Shown in pieces: positions 59,165 to 64,000 of a DNA stretch of 64,000 bases. Positions within the stretch are counted from its first letter, which is position 1. Each line of letters opens with the position of its first letter. This DNA comes from an uncultured Clostridia bacterium (GTDB taxonomy: Bacteria; Bacillota; Clostridia; Oscillospirales; SIG627): assembly GCA_947589595.1 (NCBI GenBank), contig CANQBV010000003.1, positions 62,001 through 126,000 on the forward strand. The letters are read 5' to 3'. The notes under the pieces were generated by a model that saw only the letters and a program-made list of their open reading frames with translations, made no database searches and was not told where the DNA came from. The position numbers and the translations under genes are program-made.

Positions 59165-59868
59165 CACTCGATCTTATCGATCGGCACCACGGCCGTGTTG
59201 ATTTCATTGGACTGAATTTTGCCGCTTTGAATGCGGATAATGCGATCGGCCATTGGCGCAATCGCCTGATTGTGCGTAATGATCACCACCGTAGTGCCCC
59301 GTTCGCGGCTCAAATCGTAAAGCAGCTTTAATACCGCTTTTCCCGTTGCGTAATCCAGCGCGCCGGTCGGTTCATCACAAAGCAAAAGCCGGGGATTTTT
59401 CGCCAAGGCGCGGGCAATCGCCACGCGCTGCTGCTCCCCGCCGGAAAGCTGAGCCGGAAAATGATCGGCTCGCTCCGCCAGTCCTACCATAGCCAGCGCT
59501 TTTTCCGCCGGGATCGGATCTTTACAGAGCTGCGCTGCGATCTCTACATTTTCCAGCGCGGTCAGATTGGGGATGAGGTTATAAAACTGGAACACAAACC
59601 CCACGTCGTAGCGGCGATATTCCACCAGCTCCCGCTTGTTGAGAGCAGAAATGTCCCTGCCGTCAAATTCAATTTTTCCGCTTGTAACGGTGTCCATCCC
59701 GCCGAGCATATTCAGCAGCGTGGTTTTCCCTGCGCCGGAGGATCCCAGCAAAATGCAGAACTCCCCTTTCTGAATCTCAAAACTGACGCCGGCAAGCGCG
59801 TTGATCTGCGCATCCCCTTCGCCATAGCTTTTCACTACATCCCGAAAAGCAATGTATGATTCGGTCAT
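59161..59868 (-). CDS. ABC transporter ATP-binding protein (MacB/LolD type)
   Basis: A 235-aa ATPase with Walker [17 protein letters not shown] (from about residue 40), Q-loop [13 protein letters not shown], signature [14 protein letters not shown], Walker [14 protein letters not shown] and the switch histidine in VIITHNQAI. The family handles mechanotransmission export across the membrane. First gene of the two-gene unit; the ATG at 59868 follows GAGGAAAT. Confidence 0.96.
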   Translation of the reverse strand: MTESYIAFRDVVKSYGEGDAQINALAGVSFEIQKGEFCILLGSSGAGKTTLLNMLGGMDTVTSGKIEFDGRDISALNKRELVEYRRYDVGFVFQFYNLIPNLTALENVEIAAQLCKDPIPAEKALAMVGLAERADHFPAQLSGGEQQRVAIARALAKNPRLLLCDEPTGALDYATGKAVLKLLYDLSRERGTTVVIITHNQAIAPMADRIIRIQSGKIQSNEINTAVVPIDKIEW

Positions 59869-59960
59869 ATTTCCTCCCCGTTATTCTCTTTTTTCTTTGT
59901 TCATTCTATGACTTAATTAAGAAATTTGCATGGATATAAAGCAAAATCGGCAAAGTTCCA

Positions 59961-60085
59961 CTAAACTTTGACGATTGCTGGTGCACCAAAGCATTCTATA
60001 ATCGAACCGTTTACCTCTTGCAAGGTGACGGTTTTATTTGCTTCCCCGTAATTGAATGTGATGACCAGCTTGTCGTCGTAGAGAT
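59961..60085 (-). pseudogene. Detached C-terminal end of a large serine recombinase
   Basis: Read on the minus strand in a frame different from the main recombinase ORF, this gives LYDDKLVITFNYGEANKTVT, then LQEVNGSIIECFG and a stop at 59961. This is the C-terminal beta-hairpin ending characteristic of large serine recombinases (FLYDDxLVxTFNY). The upstream ORF enters the same DNA in another frame. An internal deletion of the coiled-coil region with a frameshift explains this. Confidence 0.75.
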
Positions 60086-61086
60086 ATATCGCTCATCATC
60101 ATTTCGCGGGTGTGCCGAACGACAAGATCCTCGATCCATTCCTTTTTGACCGTCTTTTTATCGCAGGCATGCCGGTACTTGGCGCCGTTGCATTTATAGT
60201 ACCGATGCACCGCTCCGCTTCGACCCGTACCGCTTTCGCCGGTCATATAGCGCCCGCATTTGCCGCACAACAGTTTGGTGGTCAGCAGGTAGTCGTTCTC
60301 CGCTTTGTGCCGCGCCGTGGCTCTCTTGTTTTTCTCGCGCTCGGTCTGCACCTTGTCGAATAACGCCTGCGGTACGATCCGGGGGATGCCGTCCTTTCGG
60401 ACGATATCCCGAAACTTGTATTCCCCGATATACCGACGGTTCTTCAACATATCCGTGACGATGTTTATGGTGATTTTTGCGCCGCGAGAAGTGGTCAAGC
60501 CTTTGGCGTTCAGCATCTCCACAATTTCCTTGATCGTTTTTCCGTTGGCGTATGCCTCGAATGCCTGTACCACGTAGGGCGCTTTCACGGCGTCCACCTC
60601 AAAGAATTGTTGATCGTTGATGACGTACCCGATAGGGACGGCGCCGCCGTTGAATTTGCATTTCAGCGCGTTCTCGGTCATCCCTCTGCCGACCTTTTCG
60701 GCAAGCTCGGCGGAATAGTATTCCGCCATCCCTTCCAGCACCGATTCGAGCAAAATGCCTTCCGACCCCTCGGAGATATTCTCCGTTGCCGAGATGACTC
60801 TGACGTTGTTCTTTTTCAAAACGTTTTTGTAATGCGCCGAATCGAACCGGTTTCGGGCAAACCGGTCGAGCTTCGATACAATGACCACGTCGAATTTCTG
60901 TTTGGCGCTGTCTTTGATCATCTTTTGGAACTGCGGGCGGTTGTCCGTTTTGGCGGATAAGGCGCACGTGTCGAAGATCGAAATTTCTTCTCGCTCTGCA
61001 AAAGCGTAGCATTCCCGAAGCTGACCTTCGATGCTTTCCTCTCGCTGATTGTCTGAGGAATATCTCGCATAGATCACGCCGATCAT
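60034..61086 (-). CDS. Large serine recombinase, internally deleted (probably inactive)
   Basis: A 350-aa ORF, against about 500-550 aa for the family. The catalytic domain starts YARYSSDNQREESIEGQLRE with the nucleophile serine in RYSSD, and contains KLDRFARNRFDSAHYKN; the recombinase domain (residues 160-255) and a zinc ribbon (CGKCGRYMTGES, CDKKT) are intact. After VRHTREMMMSDI the sequence diverges, and the proper ending is found in another frame (59961-60085). So the coiled-coil part is missing. ATG 61086 overlaps the XRE gene stop as ATGA and follows GAGGTGAAGAACGA. The integration partner sites are unknown. Confidence 0.85.
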   Translation of the reverse strand: MIGVIYARYSSDNQREESIEGQLRECYAFAEREEISIFDTCALSAKTDNRPQFQKMIKDSAKQKFDVVIVSKLDRFARNRFDSAHYKNVLKKNNVRVISATENISEGSEGILLESVLEGMAEYYSAELAEKVGRGMTENALKCKFNGGAVPIGYVINDQQFFEVDAVKAPYVVQAFEAYANGKTIKEIVEMLNAKGLTTSRGAKITINIVTDMLKNRRYIGEYKFRDIVRKDGIPRIVPQALFDKVQTEREKNKRATARHKAENDYLLTTKLLCGKCGRYMTGESGTGRSGAVHRYYKCNGAKYRHACDKKTVKKEWIEDLVVRHTREMMMSDISLRRQAGHHIQLRGSK

Positions 61087-61445
61087 TCGTTCTTCACCTC
61101 TTTCAGAACCTGAACCACGGTTTCTTTCAACCGGTCGTTGAACAGCGTTCCGGGGGTGAAGCACATTGCCATCAATGCTTCCAAACCGCCTTCTTGTGAA
61201 AGAGCCTCTTTGATCGCCGTGTGCTTTCGGATGCCCTGCGGGTCATCGGTTCTTCCGAAGATGTAGTCCAGCGACACATCAAAAAAATCGGCATACCACA
61301 GCAGCTTTTGCAGCGGCGGTTCGGCAATGCCGGTTTCGTACCGACCGATGGTCGCCTGCGTGGTTTCGCACAGATCGGCCAACTGTTTTTGCGAGTAACG
61401 GGCTTCCACACGCAGTTCTTTCAGCCGCGCTCCGACAATATTCAT
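61083..61445 (-). CDS. XRE-family transcriptional regulator of the mobile remnant
   Basis: A 120-aa regulator with an N-terminal helix-turn-helix (ARYSQKQLADLCETTQATIGRY, about 16-40) and a short helical C-terminal region. ATG 61445 lies at a better distance from AGGTGAG than ATG 61451. It is coupled to the recombinase gene and likely represses the unit. It has a good promoter at 61478-61506. Confidence 0.9.
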   Translation of the reverse strand: MNIVGARLKELRVEARYSQKQLADLCETTQATIGRYETGIAEPPLQKLLWYADFFDVSLDYIFGRTDDPQGIRKHTAIKEALSQEGGLEALMAMCFTPGTLFNDRLKETVVQVLKEVKNE

Positions 61446-61477
61446 ATTCATCTCACCTGCCTATACAGCCTGCGTTT

Positions 61478-61506
61478 AGTATAACACGATTATAGCTTTA
61501 AGTCAA
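61478..61506 (-). promoter_or_regulatory. Promoter of the XRE-recombinase unit
   Basis: Minus strand TTGACT (61506-61501), 17-base spacer, TATACT (61483-61478). Confidence 0.8.
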
Positions 61507-61608
61507 TGCAATTACAGATTATTTTGAAAACAATTTACGACCGATTTTGGTGACGAAAACATATCGTTCAGCTTGCACGGTAAGAAAAGCGCCGTTTTTG
61601 TGCCCGGT

Positions 61609-61776
61609 CTACGCTTTTCCGTTTTCCTCGGCGCATTCCTTCATCCACTTTTCAAATTCGGCTTTCCCTTCCCCGGTTTCCAGAAGCTTTTCGATTTCTT
61701 CTATAAATACGGCGCCAAGGGAGTTGAGGGCTTCTTCGGGAATATCCGACTTGAAAACAATCTTGGGTGTGTTCAT
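61609..61776 (-). CDS. 55-aa acidic helical protein of the mobile remnant
   Basis: Absent from the ORF track because of its length. ATG 61776 follows AAGGAGGTGTCGCC, a near-perfect RBS. Translation: MNTPKIVFKSDIPEEALNSL, then GAVFIEEIEKLLETGEG, and an end KWMKECAEENGKA. It is acidic and mostly helical. It reads in the same direction as the XRE and recombinase genes and lies about 160 bases upstream of them, although a promoter separates them. Function unknown; an accessory protein of the element is plausible. Confidence 0.72.
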   Translation of the reverse strand: MNTPKIVFKSDIPEEALNSLGAVFIEEIEKLLETGEGKAEFEKWMKECAEENGKA

Positions 61777-62295
61777 GGCGACACCTCCTTTGCTAAGAAT
61801 TACCTCCCTTCCGCCGGAGGCAGGCTGTTCCGTTTTCCATTGGGATCTCTCCTTCCTAACTAAAAATCACTTTTTTATATCCCATCATCTCAAAGCGAGA
61901 ATCCGAAGTCATCTCGTAGCGAGCGTGCGTCTTTCGTCATTTCAAAATGAGGAGCTTGCCTGAAATAAATCTAAAACAAATCCAACATTAATCTATAAGC
62001 GTCATTTCAAAATGGCAGCGCGGATTTTCGTTTCGAAAAGAAAGTCATCGGCATTTTCAAATGACTGTCATTTGAAAATTTTATTCCCATAAAGAAAGCA
62101 GACTGCGCGAAAAGCGCCGGACGAAAATTTGAAATTTTCATCCGCAAAAATCACAGTAGGGTTGGCCGTGTGTTTCACTTTGTGAACGAAAATTTTGAAT
62201 GAGGAAAGCAAAGACGCAACCCCGCAGCTTCCGGATGAATTTTCGTTCACAAATGAGGCCACAAAAAATTTTCACACTTTTTCACCACAACGACC
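61777..62295. other. Noncoding stretch with clustered short palindromes
   Basis: About 520 bases without a convincing gene. It holds degenerate repeats CATCTCAAAGCGAG, CATCTCGTAGCGAG and GTCATTTCAAAATG (61936-61949 and 62001-62014), a perfect 27-base palindrome ATTTTCAAATGAC-T-GTCATTTGAAAAT (62053-62079), and a 13-bp inverted repeat GTGAACGAAAATT / AATTTTCGTTCAC (62182-62194, 62238-62250). Confidence 0.65.
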
Positions 62296-62324
62296 TTGCA
62301 AAAGTTCGTTTAACCGTATATAAT
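62296..62324 (+). promoter_or_regulatory. Promoter of the excisionase-like gene
   Basis: TTGCAA (62296-62301), 17-base spacer, TATAAT (62319-62324); start codon 62355 with GGGGGAT. Confidence 0.82.
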
Positions 62325-62354
62325 ATTTATATAGAATGAAAAGGGGGATTTTTC

Positions 62355-62567
62355 ATGCTCGACGCAATTTCCGTAAAAGAAGCTGCAGAAAAATGGCAGA
62401 TTTCCGAACGACGAATTCAGAAGCTGTGCGAAAATGGCAGAATTGAAGGTGTGAAGCGGTTCGGGCATTCTTGGATGATCCCCGCAGACGCAAAAAAGCC
62501 CTGTGATTTAAGAAAACGCCGAAAGGCTGTGGGAAGCGAGGTGGAAGTTCGTCATGAATATCAATAA
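62355..62567 (+). CDS. Excisionase/MerR-like helix-turn-helix protein
   Basis: A 70-aa DNA-binding protein of the excisionase (HTH_17) type: ISVKEAAEKWQISERRIQKL, then CENGRIEGVKRFGHSWMIPA, the winged-helix pattern in which the W/M-I-P end is typical. Such proteins bind bent DNA and act as excisionases or small regulators. It overlaps the LysR gene by 14 bases. Its closeness to the recombinase remnant suggests it could be part of the same element. Confidence 0.87.
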   Translation: MLDAISVKEAAEKWQISERRIQKLCENGRIEGVKRFGHSWMIPADAKKPCDLRKRRKAVGSEVEVRHEYQ

Positions 62568-63462
62568 TATCAATTTTACGTCCTTTATCCGTGTGGCGGA
62601 GGCAGGCAGCTTCAACAAGGCCGCCGAGGATTTATACATCACTTCCACCGCACTGATTAAGCAGATCAATCTGCTGGAAAACGATTTGGGCGTGCGGCTC
62701 TTTGACCGGACGCACCGGGGTCTGACGCTGACGAAAGCCGGTGAATCCCTATACAAAGACGCCAAGTACATCACCGACTACTGCCGGGAGGCGGTGGAGC
62801 GCGCCAAAAATGCGGAGCTTGAGCAGGAACAGCTGATCCGTATCGGCACCTCGCCCATGACGCCCGCCCAGCTTCTCACCGATCTGTGGCCGCAGATTCA
62901 CAAGCACTGTTCGGACATCAGCTTTCAGCTTGTCCCTTTTGAAAACACCCCGGAAAACGCCAGAGAGATTCTGAGGAACCTTGGCGATAAGATCGATGTG
63001 GTGGCGGGAATCTTTGATGAGACCATGCTGAAACTGCGGGAATGCGACGGCTTTGAAATTTCCAAAGAGCCGATCTGCGTTGCCGTGTCCATCTATCACC
63101 CGCTGGCGCAGAGAGAGAAACTGACGGTCGAAAATCTGTATGGTGAAACACTGATGATCATGCACCGGGGCTGGAGCCGCCAAATGGACGAAATTCGGGA
63201 CGATTTGACCGAACATCACCCAAAAATCGCACTGGAAACCTTTGATTTTTACAATATGGAAGCGTTTAACCGGTGTGAGCGTGAGAAAAAATCCCTGCTT
63301 GTGATCGGGAAATGGTCTTGCGTCCACCCGATGATGAAGGTGCTCCCCGTCGAGTGGGACTATGCCATTCCTTTCGGGATTCTGCACTCCCCGACGCCTA
63401 CCAAAATGCTTTCCCGCTTTCTCTCCGCCGTGCGGCAGGTGACAAGCGAGAACAGGTCATAA
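62554..63462 (+). CDS. LysR-family transcriptional regulator
   Basis: A 302-aa LysR protein with N-terminal winged helix (FIRVAEAGSFNKAAEDLYIT, LIKQINLLENDLGVRLFDRT) and a C-terminal periplasmic-binding-like effector domain. It starts within the end of the excisionase-like gene, so they are coupled. The next gene, a PNPOx-like protein 92 bases downstream in the same direction, may be its target, or lie in the same unit. The effector is unknown. Confidence 0.93.
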   Translation: MNINNINFTSFIRVAEAGSFNKAAEDLYITSTALIKQINLLENDLGVRLFDRTHRGLTLTKAGESLYKDAKYITDYCREAVERAKNAELEQEQLIRIGTSPMTPAQLLTDLWPQIHKHCSDISFQLVPFENTPENAREILRNLGDKIDVVAGIFDETMLKLRECDGFEISKEPICVAVSIYHPLAQREKLTVENLYGETLMIMHRGWSRQMDEIRDDLTEHHPKIALETFDFYNMEAFNRCEREKKSLLVIGKWSCVHPMMKVLPVEWDYAIPFGILHSPTPTKMLSRFLSAVRQVTSENRS

Positions 63463-63554
63463 CCTGCGGTTAGAACCGATAAACCAATCGAGACTTCTCG
63501 TTCGGGCGGCGAAACGCTACGATAAAATCAAACACATACAAGGAGGATTCTGTC

Positions 63555-63947
63555 ATGCAGAGCGTTTACGATTTTTTGAAGAAGGTCGGCACCTATTATC
63601 TGGCGACCAATGAGGACGGTCAGCCCCGCGTGCGTCCGTTCGGCACGGTCGATCTGTTTGAAGGCAAGCTGTATATTCAGACCGGCAAGGTCAAAGAGGT
63701 ATCCAAGCAGATTGCAAAAAATCCGCTTGTGGAGCTGTGCGCTTTTGACGGCGACAAATGGCTGCGGCTTTCCGGCCGACTGGTGCGCGACGACCGTGTC
63801 GAGGCCAAAAAGCACATGCTCGACGCTTACCCGAATTTGCAGGCGATGTATTCGCCAACCGACGACAACACCGAGGTACTGTATTTTGCGGATGCCACCG
63901 CCGTGTTTTCCTCCTTCACAAGCGCACCGGTCACCGTCAAGTTTTAA
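63555..63947 (+). CDS. Pyridoxamine 5'-phosphate oxidase-like (flavin-binding split barrel) protein
   Basis: A 130-aa protein with a split-barrel FMN-binding fold: YYLATNEDGQPRVRPFGTVD at the N-terminus, LYIQTGKVKEVSKQIAKNP, and a C-terminal ATAVFSSFTSAPVTVKF. Short proteins of this kind (PNPOx/putative_PNPOx families) are reductases or flavin-binding proteins, not true PdxH. RBS AAGGAGG precedes ATG 63555. About 50 bases after its stop the window ends without a further gene. Confidence 0.9.
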   Translation: MQSVYDFLKKVGTYYLATNEDGQPRVRPFGTVDLFEGKLYIQTGKVKEVSKQIAKNPLVELCAFDGDKWLRLSGRLVRDDRVEAKKHMLDAYPNLQAMYSPTDDNTEVLYFADATAVFSSFTSAPVTVKF

Positions 63948-64000
63948 GCATAATTAGAGGACGACGGCAAAAGCGAGTTTTATTACTTTGCAAAAGACGG

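Noticed and set aside
61547-61963. 138-aa plus-strand ORF in the mobile remnant
   Set aside because: No RBS and no motif; the minus strand of the same DNA holds a 55-aa gene with a near-perfect RBS.
62068-62262. 64-aa minus-strand ORF in the palindrome-rich stretch
   Set aside because: It runs across inverted repeats, lacks a RBS and has no plausible protein composition.
1-64000. CRISPR array
   Set aside because: No regularly spaced direct repeats with unique spacers and no cas-like genes were found.

Overview
The window is chromosomal DNA of a strictly anaerobic, endospore-forming member of the Clostridia (Firmicutes), roughly mid-GC. The evidence is a set of sporulation genes (spoVG, gpr, spoIIP, a SpoIVFB-like M50 protease), the SCIFF peptide with its radical-SAM maturase (a Clostridia marker), ferredoxin-dependent 2-oxoacid oxidation, and promoters close to TTGACA-17-TATAAT. 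No rRNA, tRNA or CRISPR array was seen.

Layout: (1) 1-3050, the 3' part of pnp, then a monocistronic acyl-CoA ligase with a clear promoter and terminator. (2) 3155-15410, one seven-gene minus-strand operon for carbohydrate uptake: a 1050-aa solute-binding protein with extra N-terminal beta-domains, two separate pairs of MalF/MalG-type permeases, a secreted NHL/TPR/Yip1 membrane protein and a secreted DUF5696 protein. It has no ATPase gene, so a shared ATPase elsewhere is expected. (3) 15800-19720, rnhA, trpS, a TagO/WecA-type glycosyl carrier transferase and three small acidic proteins. (4) 20042-23431, SCIFF peptide, its maturase and a PLP decarboxylase in one operon, opposite a TSCPD-domain gene. 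(5) 23546-30535, mntP, spoVG, murC-NERD-rluA, and a LexA-like repressor overlapping a membrane-anchored protein. (6) 30699-35637, a compact korDABC-sucCD operon that converts 2-oxoglutarate to succinate with ferredoxin reduction and ATP formation, or the reverse. (7) 35830-43774, a DUF815 ATPase, SdpI- and VanZ-like membrane proteins, an acyl ligase with a dedicated ACP, a nucleotide kinase, nth, an Lrp regulator, an EamA exporter and a lipoprotein. (8) 43820-50355, M50 protease, rpsT, gpr-spoIIP, then a ywlE-rimI-tsaD operon. (9) 50430-56690, DUF6062, trmN6-like, a lipoprotein, a 46-aa peptide gene missed by the ORF track, CapA, metallophosphoesterase, kinase and TtcA-like genes. (10) 56702-59868, an FtsX/MacB-type ABC exporter. 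(11) 59961-62350, a decayed mobile-element remnant: XRE regulator, serine recombinase with an internal deletion, a 55-aa gene, and a noncoding stretch full of short palindromes. (12) 62296-63947, an excisionase-like DNA-binding protein, a LysR regulator and a pyridoxamine-phosphate-oxidase-like protein.

Most operons are bounded by readable promoters and strong hairpin terminators, and translational coupling by ATGA/GTGA overlaps is common. Several intergenic spaces carry related GC-rich and palindromic repeats. The best candidates for under-described biology are the double-permease glycan operon, the SCIFF operon with its PLP decarboxylase, the acyl-ligase/ACP pair, and the small-peptide genes at 52680 and 61609. 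No clearly unprecedented system can be proven from sequence alone.
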